Source of the DNA: Acidobacteriota bacterium
Lineage (GTDB): Bacteria; Acidobacteriota; Terriglobia; Terriglobales; Acidobacteriaceae
NCBI GenBank assembly: GCA_021836865.1
Contig: JAKBHH010000008.1
Coordinates: 1 to 62,185, forward strand
Direction of reading: 5' to 3'
DNA length: 62,185 nucleotides
The translations under genes were made by a program, and so were the position numbers. Below, piece by piece: positions 36,401 to 44,641 of this stretch. How positions within the stretch are numbered: the first letter of the stretch is position 1; each line of letters starts with the position of its first letter. The notes under the pieces were generated by a model, which saw only the letters and a program-made list of their open reading frames with translations, did not search any database and was not told the origin of the DNA.

Positions 36401-36927
36401 GGGGCAAGGACGCCGATCCTGCCGATGAGCTGCAGGTCGCCGGCATGATCCACGGCCTCCGGGTGCAAAAGAGCAAGCGCGACCAAAAGCTCTACGCGCA
36501 GGCTTCACTCGAAGATGCGAGCGGAAAAATTGACCTAATCTGCTTTTCACGCGATTATGAGCGCCTTGCCGCGCAGTTGAAGATCGAGGCGCCTGTGCTC
36601 ATTCGTGGCGTGCTGATGGGCGAGGAAGACTCCGCGCCAAAGATTTCGATCAGCGCGATTCAGGCGCTTGAGGAAGTGCAGGTGAAGCTCCCAAGCAGCA
36701 TTCGGATCCGCATCAGTCTCGATCGGGCAACGGAAGAGATATTCACTGCCATCAAGAGCGCAGCCGATACCGCACCTGGCCCTGGCAAGGTCATGCTGCA
36801 TCTCGAGAAGAAGGGCGATTACGCCGTAATACTTGAACCCGAGCAGATGAGTGTTGCGGCTGACCGCGATTGGGTTGAACGCGTCGACGAAATACTAGGG
36901 AAAGGCTCTGTGCAAATTGTCGGTTAA
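33415..36927 (+). CDS. dnaE: DNA polymerase III subunit alpha
   Basis: 1170 residues, the replicative polymerase catalytic subunit. The N-terminal PHP domain starts FTHLHLHTEYSLLDGA; the palm carries GPGRGSAAGSLVAY and the catalytic aspartates in MPDIDVDF. The finger and beta-clamp-binding regions follow, and an OB-fold near residue 1000 (LQVAGMIHGLRVQKSKRD) ends the protein. Length and order match DnaE1. ATG 33415 is chosen because the PHP domain begins three residues later, although the frame is open from 33274. Confidence 0.97.
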   Translation: MSEFTHLHLHTEYSLLDGACDVKKLVDHVAKLGQKSVAMTDHGNIYGAVHFFNAAKEKGIQPILGCELYVCKAEDHRAETPHDTYNHLLVLAENEEGYRNLIRITSEASLHGFYRKPRVSKRYLAENSKGLIGFSGCLSGELCEELMAGHYDKAKAAALQYQDIFGRGNFYLEIQDQGLEQERKIQSSLFQLEKELDIPMVLTNDSHYLCGEDSHAHDVMLCVQTGAKVHDADRFRFDSDQFFVKSADEMGRLFPDAPGVMQRTMEIAERCQLKLKAVDNPFPEFAVPPGHTIDSYFEQVCREGFKKRLDTAIRHLESRGERRTPVHEYEARLERELGIIKQMKYAGYFLIVWDFIKYARDHGIPVGPGRGSAAGSLVAYVMEITNVDPLQNVLLFERFLNPERVSMPDIDVDFCMNRRGEVIDYVTRKYGREQVAQIITFNTMAAKASIKDCGRAMDMPYGDVDRIAKLVPATIGMTLEKALEDSPDFRKAYDSDKQVRELIDTAMKLEGLVRGIGMHAAGVVIAPRPLTELVPIAKTKNDEIVTAYDMKAVEKMGLLKMDFLGLTTLTVIDDCLKLIAQSRGKTLDIETIPLNDAETYKRVFHSALTSGVFQFESSGMRDVLRRYKPETVEDLTALNALYRPGPIQGGMIDDFIERKWGRRKVEYMLPQIEDILKETLGVIVYQEQVMQIANVVASYSLGEADLLRRAMGKKNAEEMSRQRERFMSGAAAQGIRKETAGELFDQMEKFAGYGFNKSHSAAYALLAYQTAYLKTHYPVEFMAALLTSETSKPENVVKYIQECKEMDISVEPPDVQVSGAQFTPHGAAIRFGLAAVKNVGSNAIESVKKARDEVGGRFASFWQFCEKVDLRVMNKRVIESLIKAGALDSLGKRGPLMTAVDKAMERAQKAQRDAAQGQTGLFGLFDDEPKAGGPDTDNLPRVADWEESERLAYEKEVLGFFVSGHPLDKYAQKLRNLAGVISVGEALERKPPERRWGKDADPADELQVAGMIHGLRVQKSKRDQKLYAQASLEDASGKIDLICFSRDYERLAAQLKIEAPVLIRGVLMGEEDSAPKISISAIQALEEVQVKLPSSIRIRISLDRATEEIFTAIKSAADTAPGPGKVMLHLEKKGDYAVILEPEQMSVAADRDWVERVDEILGKGSVQIVG

Positions 36928-36980
36928 GCGTCACCAGTTCCATCTCAATCAGAGACACGCCGCTGCACTTCGCGAGCCGC

Positions 36981-37688
36981 CTAACAGTCGGCGAGTAAAA
37001 CCGCAATGTCGACCGTCTCAGTCATGGTGACGGGACAAAGCTCACCCGAGTACGCCAGCGCAGCAGCATAGCCTGCATCGACGCGGAGGTCCACAAGGTG
37101 CCAGTGGCAACACGCCTGCGCGCTCTCACTTGCGCCTGCCACTGCCGGAGCGGCATCCGGATCAACTGTCACGCTCGCCGTGCGTGGCGGCGTTGCCAGA
37201 CCAGTGCCGAGGGCCTTGAGATATGCCTCCTTCCGGGTCCAGACTGCGTAAAATGCGCGCAGCTGCTCACATGCACGTAGGTGCCCAAGCTCATCCCGCT
37301 CCGAGTGGGAAAAGAATTGCTGCACCAGAGCATCACAGTCCTCTAAAACACGGATTTTCTCGATATCGATGCCGACCGGTCCCTGTGTACTGAACGCGAA
37401 GGAAGCTAACCCGCAGGAATGAGAGATGCTGAACTCGAACCCCGTTTCTCCAGCAACCCGCGGCTTGCCATACTTGCCTTTTGAAAGCGGGATCGCTCGC
37501 GGACGAAGGCCGGTCTGCTTCCCGATCAGAGTCCGCATCGCCGCATGAGACTGGATGAATTCGGCGGCGAGGTGAGGAAAGCGAAATGCCTGCGCTCTTG
37601 CTCGCTCGTCATCATCAAGCAGATCAAGAAGAGCGGGCAGCCGATCCTGTGACGCAGTCAACCGAATAGTCCGAACCTCAATCGTCAT
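36981..37688 (-). CDS. 4'-phosphopantetheinyl transferase (Sfp/Gsp type)
   Basis: 235 residues. Transfers phosphopantetheine from CoA to a serine of carrier proteins. Motifs GKYGKPRV, FSISHS, VGIDIEKI and WTRKEAYLKALGTGL give the Sfp-type pattern with its Mg-binding Asp and Glu residues. No carrier protein or synthase lies nearby, so it may serve the fatty acid acyl carrier protein or a distant pathway. ATG 37688 lies some 12 nt after AAGGAG. Confidence 0.88.
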   Translation of the reverse strand: MTIEVRTIRLTASQDRLPALLDLLDDDERARAQAFRFPHLAAEFIQSHAAMRTLIGKQTGLRPRAIPLSKGKYGKPRVAGETGFEFSISHSCGLASFAFSTQGPVGIDIEKIRVLEDCDALVQQFFSHSERDELGHLRACEQLRAFYAVWTRKEAYLKALGTGLATPPRTASVTVDPDAAPAVAGASESAQACCHWHLVDLRVDAGYAAALAYSGELCPVTMTETVDIAVLLADC

Positions 37689-37875
37689 GAACAGGCAGTT
37701 CTCCTTCTCGACCCCTCTGCGCAAGCGTCGTGATTCCTCGCGGCCTGTGCTTCCAGGGCCTGGCAGGCTCAGACACAGGGTGACACGGACCCTGCCGGCC
37801 TTGGCACCACAACTCTCTTATAAATAGCACTTCAGTGCGCTCGAAGACCCGCCGGGTAAAGCGCCCGATCACCAT

Positions 37876-37912
37876 TTGCATACTTATTCATTTGTGTTGT
37901 ATATTTATACAA
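37876..37912 (+). promoter_or_regulatory. tandem ARG boxes overlapping the arg promoter
   Basis: Box 1, TGCATACTTATTCA (37877-37890), resembles the ARG-box consensus TGAATwwwwATTCA. Box 2, TTGTAT-ATTT-ATACAA (37897-37912), is a perfect palindrome. Their centres are 21 bp apart, the spacing known for paired E. coli ARG boxes. A possible promoter lies inside: TTGCAT (37876-37881), 18-nt spacer, TATATT (37900-37905), so ArgR binding should occlude RNA polymerase. Confidence 0.7.
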
Positions 37913-37960
37913 GCGCGGCCGGTTCGCTCAGGCCGCGCATTCGCTTTGTGTGGAAGGGCT

Positions 37961-38416
37961 ATGAAATTCGAACGGCACGATGCAATCCGAGAGCTCGTCG
38001 CGCACTCGCTGGTTACAAACCAGGACGAACTGCGGAGAAAACTCCGCCGACGCGGTTTCGCAGTCACCCAGGCAACTCTCTCTCGCGATATCCACGCCCT
38101 GCGTCTTTCAAAGGGTCCGAGCGGATATGTGCTGCCGTCAACCGATGTGGGCAACGGAGCCGCCGAGAACGATGGACCACCGTCGGTCGCTGAGGTCCTG
38201 GCGAGCTTCGGTCTGCGCATACGCCAGGCCATGAACCAGGTCATCGTTGGCACGATGATGGGTGGAGCGCAGCCCGTTGCCGCTGCTTTGGATTTCGAAG
38301 AGTGGCCCGAAGTGCTGGGAACCATCGCTGGAGACGACACTGTGCTGGTAATTTGCGCCGACCCTCGTCGCGCAACCGAGGTAGAGATGCGGTTGAGGGC
38401 CATGCTTGAATCATGA
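37961..38416 (+). CDS. argR: arginine repressor ArgR
   Basis: 151 residues, the usual ArgR size. The N-terminal winged helix includes FAVTQATLSRDIHALRLSK; the C-terminal arginine-binding/oligomerisation domain includes GTIAGDDTVLVICAD. As a hexamer with arginine it binds ARG boxes. It is the first gene of the operon it presumably represses. ATG 37961 follows GGAAGG closely. The last codons overlap argC as ATGA. Confidence 0.95.
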   Translation: MKFERHDAIRELVAHSLVTNQDELRRKLRRRGFAVTQATLSRDIHALRLSKGPSGYVLPSTDVGNGAAENDGPPSVAEVLASFGLRIRQAMNQVIVGTMMGGAQPVAAALDFEEWPEVLGTIAGDDTVLVICADPRRATEVEMRLRAMLES

Positions 38417-39480
38417 ATTCAAAGATACAAACCGCAGTTGTAGGCGTCACGGGTTATGCGGGCGCTGAGCTTGCCCGGTTGCTTCTCAGGCATCCGCGAC
38501 TCCAAGGCGTGCCGCCGGTTTTCGCCGGCCGTCTCGATGACAAGGACGCGGCGCGCGGCGGAGTTCCCCTCACGGAGATTCACCCGCACCTCGCTGACAA
38601 CAACGGCATTCGTACCCTCATGATGGAATCCTTTTCCTGGGATCTGCTTGCCGAGCGCGGCGTTGACGTTCTGTTCCTTGCCACTCCGCACGAACAGTCG
38701 CGCAGCTGGGTCCCCGAGGCTCTCGCCCGCGGGATGCGGGTCATCGATTTGAGTGGCGCATGGCGCCTGGTGGAGCCGGGCAACCGCGCGGTTTACGGGT
38801 TTGAGGATGCCAACCCGGTATTGGCTGCCGCCACGCAGGCGAAGGCTGTCTACGGCATGGCGGAGCTGCATCGCTCACAGATTGGCGGCGCTCAGCTCGT
38901 CGCCAACCCAGGATGCTACGCTACTTCCGTCATTCTGCCGCTCAAGCCCCTAGTTGCGGCAGGGGTGGTTGATCTCGACACAGGCATTATTGCTGACTCC
39001 AAAAGCGGTGTGAGCGGAGCAGGCAAGGCACCCACCGCAAAGACACACTATATGTATGCGGCAGACAATCTCTCGGCCTATGGCGTCTTCACCCATCGCC
39101 ACACCGGTGAGCTCCTTGAACAGATCGGGATCATGAACGAGGAGATCGTCTTTACACCCCATCTGCTGCCGATTCCGCGCGGGATACTGTCCACCGTTTA
39201 TGTTCGCTTTCGCACCCCTCAAACGCGAGCCGGCGTGATGCATATCTACCGCGATTTTTTTGCAGATAGCCCGATGGTGAGGCTGTATGACGCGTCTCTT
39301 CCGCAGATTCAGCATTCTGTGAGAACCAGCTATGCAGACATCGGCTTCCAACTTTCGAGTGACGGCAAGCGCGCTGTCATCGTCAGCTGCCTCGACAACT
39401 TGCTTAAAGGTGCCTCTTCACAGGCTGTGCAGAATCTGAATCTCATGTACGGATGGGATGAAGCAGAAGGGCTCGCATGA
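38413..39480 (+). CDS. argC: N-acetyl-gamma-glutamyl-phosphate reductase
   Basis: 355 residues. NADPH-dependent reduction of N-acetylglutamyl phosphate to the semialdehyde, third step of arginine synthesis. The nucleotide-binding start VVGVTGYAGAELARLL and the catalytic cysteine in NPGCYATS are present, and HTGELLEQ and PHLLPIPRGI are typical. It overlaps argR and argB by four bases each. Confidence 0.97.
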   Translation: MNSKIQTAVVGVTGYAGAELARLLLRHPRLQGVPPVFAGRLDDKDAARGGVPLTEIHPHLADNNGIRTLMMESFSWDLLAERGVDVLFLATPHEQSRSWVPEALARGMRVIDLSGAWRLVEPGNRAVYGFEDANPVLAAATQAKAVYGMAELHRSQIGGAQLVANPGCYATSVILPLKPLVAAGVVDLDTGIIADSKSGVSGAGKAPTAKTHYMYAADNLSAYGVFTHRHTGELLEQIGIMNEEIVFTPHLLPIPRGILSTVYVRFRTPQTRAGVMHIYRDFFADSPMVRLYDASLPQIQHSVRTSYADIGFQLSSDGKRAVIVSCLDNLLKGASSQAVQNLNLMYGWDEAEGLA

Positions 39481-40259
39481 AGTATGTGGTGAAACTTGGC
39501 GGCGCCGGGTTGGAGAATCCTGTTCTCCTCGCCGGCTGCACGCGCGCTATTGTCGAGCTGGTGCGCGATGGCAATCAAGTGGCCGTCGTTCATGGCGGCG
39601 GTGTGCAATTAACGAAGACGCTGAAAGCTCTTGGCAAGCAAAGTGAGTTTATTAACGGATTACGCCTCACAGACGCTGAGACGCGTGATACGGCGTTAAT
39701 GGTCCTTGCAGGCAAAGTCAATAAAGGCCTCGTCGCCGCGCTAGGCTCGCTGGGGCAGCCCGCTGTGGGCCTCTCCGGCGGAGACGGGCTGCTCTTCAGG
39801 GCGCGCAAGAAACACACCGCGCCGGATCTAGGCTATGTGGGCGAAATCGCGAGCAGCGACCCCCGCTGGATTGACGCGATCTGGCAGTTGAGTGGCGTGC
39901 CTGTCATTTCATCCATGGCTCTTGGATTTGACGGCGAATACTACAATATAAATGCCGATGAGATGGCTGCAGCCTGCGCCGCGGCCTGCCATGCGGATGC
40001 GTTGGTCTTCCTCACGGATGTGCCTGGCGTAAAGGCCGCATCCGGCGAAGTGCTGCGATGGCTATCCATTGACCAGATTGCCGATCTGGCAAAAAGCGCA
40101 GTGATTTCCGGCGGCATGCTGCCCAAGCTGGCTGCATGCCGAGAGGCTCTTTTGAATGGTGTCAAGCGCGTGCGCATCCTTCCCGCAGAGGCTGCAGGCT
40201 CGCTCCCTGACTTGTGCAGTTCCCGTGTAGCCCATGGCACTGAAGTCATGGTGGCCTGA
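39477..40259 (+). CDS. argB: acetylglutamate kinase
   Basis: 260 residues. Phosphorylates N-acetylglutamate with ATP. The amino acid kinase fold shows KLGGAG at the start, VHGGGVQL, NADEMAAACA and LTDVPGV. At this length it lacks the N-terminal helix of arginine-inhibited kinases, so feedback control here probably differs. ATGA overlap with argC. Confidence 0.95.
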   Translation: MKYVVKLGGAGLENPVLLAGCTRAIVELVRDGNQVAVVHGGGVQLTKTLKALGKQSEFINGLRLTDAETRDTALMVLAGKVNKGLVAALGSLGQPAVGLSGGDGLLFRARKKHTAPDLGYVGEIASSDPRWIDAIWQLSGVPVISSMALGFDGEYYNINADEMAAACAAACHADALVFLTDVPGVKAASGEVLRWLSIDQIADLAKSAVISGGMLPKLAACREALLNGVKRVRILPAEAAGSLPDLCSSRVAHGTEVMVA

Positions 40260-40270
40260 GGAGTGGTTCG

Positions 40271-41527
40271 GTGACAAGACTTGATTCGATTCGTGCAGCA
40301 GAGGCAAAGCTCCTGTTGCCCACCTATGAACGCAATCCCATTCTCTTTGTCAGTGGCGAAGGCGTGCATCTGATTGATGAGCGTGGCGATCGCTATCTCG
40401 ATCTGCTGAGCGGCATCGGGGTCAATGCGCTCGGATATCGACATCCTGCCATTGAAGAAGCGCTTCTGCGCCAGGGCCGCGCGATCATCCACACCTCGAA
40501 TCTCTACTACCATGAGGGACAGGCAGAGCTTGCACTGCGCCTCACAGAGCGCACCGGACTGCAGAGAGCATTTTTCGCAAACACGGGGACAGAAGCGTGG
40601 GAAGGCGCAATGAAGCTTGCCCGTGCGCATGCCGGACTGTTGCGCAGCGAGGGCAAGCAGATAGGCACGAAGTTTCTTGCCCTTGAGCAGAGCTTTCACG
40701 GCCGCACTTTTGGCTCCGTCTCGACTACGCATAAGGCAAAGTACCGCGAGCCGTTCGGCCCGGTGGTTCCGGGCGTGGAGTTTGTCCGCTTCAACGACGT
40801 GGCCGACCTGCGCGCCAAGTTCACCGATGAGGTCTGCGCGATCCTGGTCGAGGCCATCCAGGGAGAAGGCGGGATTCGTCCTCTCTCAAAGGAATTCCTC
40901 CTTGAAGCGCGTTCGCTAGCCAGCTCAACAGGCGCACTGTTGGTGATTGATGAGATTCAAGCAGGGCTGGGCCGCACAGGCAAGTGGTGCGCGTACCAGC
41001 ACTATGGCATTCAGCCCGACATTACCACGCTGGCCAAGCCGCTTGCAGGCGGTATTCCATTAGGTGCAGTCCTTTGCACTGAGGAGGTCTCGCGCGCCAT
41101 TCATCCTGGCATGCATGGAACTACCTTTGGTGGCGGACCGCTCGCCTGTGCGGTCGCAATTGCGGTCATCGACACAATTGATCGCGATCACCTGCTCGAA
41201 AATGCGACCCAGGTCGGCGCCTATTTCCTTGCCGGTCTTCATTCGCTTGCTGAACGGCATGAAGCCATCATCGATGTGCGCGGCATGGGCCTGATGCTGG
41301 CTGCAGAACTTGATTCTGCGGACCTCGCCAAACACGTCGTGGGTGAAATGCTCAAACGACACATCCTGATCAACTGCACCAGCGACACGGTCCTGCGCTT
41401 CTTGCCGCCCTACGTGCTGACACCCGCGCATGTAGACACGGCAATTGCCGCACTTGACGAGATATTGATGGCACACTCGGCTGCAGCTCATGGAGCGCTG
41501 GCCGGAGGAGAAACGAACCATGGCTAG
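40271..41527 (+). CDS. argD: acetylornithine aminotransferase
   Basis: 418 residues, class III aminotransferase. Transfers an amino group from glutamate to N-acetylglutamate semialdehyde. Motifs: FFANTGTEAWEGAMKLAR, IDEIQAGLGRTG and the PLP lysine in TLAKPLAGG. GTG 40271 follows GAGGAG. The end overlaps argF by 8 nt. It may also act on succinyl substrates in lysine synthesis. Confidence 0.94.
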   Translation: MTRLDSIRAAEAKLLLPTYERNPILFVSGEGVHLIDERGDRYLDLLSGIGVNALGYRHPAIEEALLRQGRAIIHTSNLYYHEGQAELALRLTERTGLQRAFFANTGTEAWEGAMKLARAHAGLLRSEGKQIGTKFLALEQSFHGRTFGSVSTTHKAKYREPFGPVVPGVEFVRFNDVADLRAKFTDEVCAILVEAIQGEGGIRPLSKEFLLEARSLASSTGALLVIDEIQAGLGRTGKWCAYQHYGIQPDITTLAKPLAGGIPLGAVLCTEEVSRAIHPGMHGTTFGGGPLACAVAIAVIDTIDRDHLLENATQVGAYFLAGLHSLAERHEAIIDVRGMGLMLAAELDSADLAKHVVGEMLKRHILINCTSDTVLRFLPPYVLTPAHVDTAIAALDEILMAHSAAAHGALAGGETNHG

Positions 41528-42566
41528 CAGAGCGACCATTGAAGCGAGAAATCCCGTAATTGATGTTCAAAAGGATGCGGACATCCTCGCGGCTGCCACA
41601 CGGCTGGCCGGCGAAGACCTGTGTTCCATCGCCGATCTTTCAAGTGCCGAGGTCCGCGCGATCCTCAAACTCGGCCACGATGTGAAGCGCAATCCACGCG
41701 AGTATCGTCACGCCCTGGATGCCAAGCAAATGGTCCTGATGTTTGAGAAGGCCAGCCTTCGCACACGCCTCAGCTTTGAGACCGGCTTCAACACCATGGG
41801 CGGCAACGCAATTTTTGTGGACCAGACTAATTCACCTCTCGGCGAGCGGGAGTCTGTGGCCGATGTCGCACGCAATGTTGAGCGCTGGGTCGATGTGATT
41901 GTCCTTCGGACTTACGCTCACGACACCATTACTGAAATGGCCGCCAACTCGCGTGTCCCGATCATCAATGCACTGTCGGACTTTGAACATCCTTGCCAGG
42001 CCCTGGCCGATTTTATGACGCTCGAAGAGCACTTCGGCAGCTCTGCCGGCCTCAACTTCACCTACGTGGGCGATGGCAATAATGTCTGCCATTCCCTGAT
42101 GCTGACTGGTGCGCAGCTAGGCGCCAATGTCACCGTCGCGACACCGCGCGGCTACTCGCCGGACATCGAGATCGTCACCCTGGCGCGGGATATTGCGCAG
42201 GCCAATGGCTGTGAAGTCAGGCTGGTCCAGGATCCCCAGGCCGCTGTCGAAGGTGCTGACGCTGTCTACACAGATGTCTGTGTCAGCATGGGCTTCGAGC
42301 ATGAGTCCACCAAGCGCGCCCCCATCTTTCGACCTTTTCAGGTGAATGAAGCGCTTATGCAGAAGGCCGCATCACATGCCGTCTTCATGCACTGCCTGCC
42401 CGCGCGCCGCAACGCTGAGGTGTCCGACGCCGTGCTGGATGGACCGCAATCCATCGTTTTTGATCAAGCAGAGAACCGCATGCACGCGCAAAAGGCGCTG
42501 CTGCTGCTGCTGCTCGGCGGCCTATCCAACACTCCCTCGTTCCGAGGCGCACCGGGGATCGAGTAA
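41520..42566 (+). CDS. argF: ornithine carbamoyltransferase
   Basis: 348 residues. Makes citrulline from ornithine and carbamoyl phosphate. The carbamoyl phosphate loop is SLRTRLSFE (Leu in the second position instead of Thr), followed by HPCQALAD, DGNNVCHSL, the ornithine loop VSMG and MHCLPA. The SMG loop supports ornithine rather than the N-acetyl or N-succinyl variant. ATG 41520 has GGAGGAG nine bases upstream. Near the C-terminus a run of CTG codons gives six leucines. Confidence 0.93.
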   Translation: MASRATIEARNPVIDVQKDADILAAATRLAGEDLCSIADLSSAEVRAILKLGHDVKRNPREYRHALDAKQMVLMFEKASLRTRLSFETGFNTMGGNAIFVDQTNSPLGERESVADVARNVERWVDVIVLRTYAHDTITEMAANSRVPIINALSDFEHPCQALADFMTLEEHFGSSAGLNFTYVGDGNNVCHSLMLTGAQLGANVTVATPRGYSPDIEIVTLARDIAQANGCEVRLVQDPQAAVEGADAVYTDVCVSMGFEHESTKRAPIFRPFQVNEALMQKAASHAVFMHCLPARRNAEVSDAVLDGPQSIVFDQAENRMHAQKALLLLLLGGLSNTPSFRGAPGIE

Positions 42567-42720
42567 TCACACACGAACACAATGTGGACGTCACCCTGCA
42601 CCGACGCCTGCTTGGCACCAATCACGTTCGTTCGGGGTGCAGAACTTTGCCAGGAGGCCTATCCCGGCAAATCAGGTTATACAGAATCCGCCGTTTTGTG
42701 GAACTGAAGGAGACAGTCAA

Positions 42721-44133
42721 GTGAAGATGTGGTCTGGCCGGTTTCGCGAGCCGCTCGATGCCGAATTCGAGCAATGGCAGCGCTCCATTGTCTTTGACTG
42801 GCGACTTCTGGAGCAAGAGGTTGCCGCAAGCAAGGCGCACGCGTCCGCACTTGCCGCTGCAGGTATCCTCACCCCCACTGAACTAGAGCAATTATGCGGC
42901 GCCCTGGATGGTATTGCCGCCGAGCACCGCTCGGAAGACGGCAAGGCCGCCGTGCGTAATCACCCCGGCGCAGAAGACATTCATCACTATGTTGAGTTGT
43001 CTCTTGTGGATCGGATCGGACCTCTTGGTCTGAAACTACATACGGGTCGGAGCCGCAATGAGCAGATTGCTACCGACCTGCGGCTCTACATTCGCGGACA
43101 GATTGATCTTGTGGTTCAGTCCCTGGCCGCATGGGCCGCGGCATTGTTGGAACAGGCCAAGACGGCCGGCGATGCAGCCATGCCCAGCTACACGCACCTG
43201 CAAAGGGCAGAGCCGGTCCTCGTGGCCCACTGGCTTCTAGCCTATGTTGAGATGATTCTGCGCGACGCAGATCGCCTCCGCGATTGCGCAAGGAGGCTGA
43301 ACGTGTGCCCTCTCGGTTCTGGCGCCATTGCGGGCGCGACGCTTGCGCTTGACCGCAGCATTGCCGCGCGCGCGCTCCACTTTACTGAGCCAACGTCCAA
43401 CTCCATGGATGCGACCAGCGATCGTGATTTCATCCTTGAGTATCTGCAGGCGCTCACTCTAGTCGGCCTTCATCTTAGCCGCTTTGCAGAGGAAATTACG
43501 CTGTTTGCAACCGCTGAATTCTCATTTGTAACGCTGCCTGAAGCGTTCTCCACCGGATCTAGCGCCATGCCGCAGAAAAAGAATCCTGACCTGACCGAGC
43601 TGATGCGCGCCAAGGTAGGGCGCATGAATGCGGCTGCGCAGGCGGTTACCTTGCAGTTAAAGGGACTTCCGCTCGCCTACAATAAGGACATGCAGGAGAC
43701 CCAGGAGCCGGCTTTTCAAGTTGATTTTGTGCCCCAGATGATTTCTCTGGTCGCCCGTTTTACTGCGGCTCTCCGCTTCAACAGGGAACGCATGTTGACG
43801 GCCGCGCAATCCGGGTATCTTAACGCCATGGCAGCAGCCACCTATCTAGTGCACAAGGGAGTCCCGTTCCGCACTGCGCATGAGAAAGTCGGAAACGCGG
43901 TCCGTTATGCCATCGAAAAGAGCGTCGAGCTAAACGAACTCTCACTCGAAGAGCTGCACCAGTTTGGCACCGAGTTCGGTGAGGATTTCTTCGCGGCCAT
44001 CACCCTGGATGCAACAGTCGATTGTCACGACGTCATCGGGGGCACCGCGCGGAATCGCGTTCGTGAGGCATTGGACAAAGCCATTGCGCGCGTCGCTGCG
44101 CTTACGCAGGAGGTGCAGCATGCAAGTGCGTAA
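42721..44133 (+). CDS. argH: argininosuccinate lyase
   Basis: 470 residues. Splits argininosuccinate to arginine and fumarate. The N-terminal MWSGRF, HTGRSRNEQIATDLRL and the fumarase-superfamily signature GSSAMPQKKNPD are all present. GTG 42721 is preceded by GGAGACAGTCAA; the ATG at 42727 is an alternative. A 154-nt gap without a gene separates it from argF; argG, its pathway partner, is not there. Confidence 0.95.
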   Translation: MKMWSGRFREPLDAEFEQWQRSIVFDWRLLEQEVAASKAHASALAAAGILTPTELEQLCGALDGIAAEHRSEDGKAAVRNHPGAEDIHHYVELSLVDRIGPLGLKLHTGRSRNEQIATDLRLYIRGQIDLVVQSLAAWAAALLEQAKTAGDAAMPSYTHLQRAEPVLVAHWLLAYVEMILRDADRLRDCARRLNVCPLGSGAIAGATLALDRSIAARALHFTEPTSNSMDATSDRDFILEYLQALTLVGLHLSRFAEEITLFATAEFSFVTLPEAFSTGSSAMPQKKNPDLTELMRAKVGRMNAAAQAVTLQLKGLPLAYNKDMQETQEPAFQVDFVPQMISLVARFTAALRFNRERMLTAAQSGYLNAMAAATYLVHKGVPFRTAHEKVGNAVRYAIEKSVELNELSLEELHQFGTEFGEDFFAAITLDATVDCHDVIGGTARNRVREALDKAIARVAALTQEVQHASA

Positions 44134-44641
44134 GGCACGGCTTCAAGATGCGTCCAACGTGTACGACCTTGTCAACTCGCTCTCCGGAGATGGCACGCTG
44201 CTGAAACGCGCTTTCGCGGAGGTCTGCGAGAACATCCGCGACTTCACCGTCGCCGAATCCGACGCAGGGGTCTTTCTCGGCTGCGGCGCACTGCACTTCT
44301 ACGGACCTCACCTCTGCGAAGTGCGATCCATCGTAATCAAGCCCGAAGCGAAAGGCCAGGGCGCCGGTGGTCGCATTCTTAGCGCGCTCGTCGATGAAGC
44401 CGAAGAGCACGGCATTCAATCGGTCTGTCTTTTCACGCGTATTCCGGATTTCTTTTTCAAATTCGGCTTCCGCATTGTAGAGGACAAGGCTGAACTGCCG
44501 GACAAGATCTTCAAGGATTGCCAGAATTGCCCGCGGCTGCACCGTTGCGACGAGGTGGCGATGGTGCGCGGGCGTATCCCGCGCATCTCCATCCTCGGCC
44601 CACGTCATGAGGCGCAGGAACTCGTTCGCATCTCCGGCTAA
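44120..44641 (+). CDS. argA: short GNAT-type N-acetylglutamate synthase
   Basis: 173 residues. A single GNAT domain with the acetyl-CoA loop EAKGQGAGGRILSALVDEA and FFFKFGF, without the amino acid kinase domain of E. coli ArgA. The Cys-rich CQNCPRLHRCDEVAM is shared with short acetylglutamate synthases of deltaproteobacteria and mycobacteria. It would begin the pathway by acetylating glutamate. ATG 44120 follows AGGAGG and overlaps argH by 14 nt. Its end overlaps the convergent hypF by four bases. Confidence 0.85.
   Translation: MQVRKARLQDASNVYDLVNSLSGDGTLLKRAFAEVCENIRDFTVAESDAGVFLGCGALHFYGPHLCEVRSIVIKPEAKGQGAGGRILSALVDEAEEHGIQSVCLFTRIPDFFFKFGFRIVEDKAELPDKIFKDCQNCPRLHRCDEVAMVRGRIPRISILGPRHEAQELVRISG

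Noticed and set aside
41520..42566. argF product as N-acetyl- or N-succinylornithine carbamoyltransferase, because the loop is SLRTR
   Set aside because: The ornithine-binding VSMG loop and HPCQALAD are intact, which fits the ornithine enzyme.
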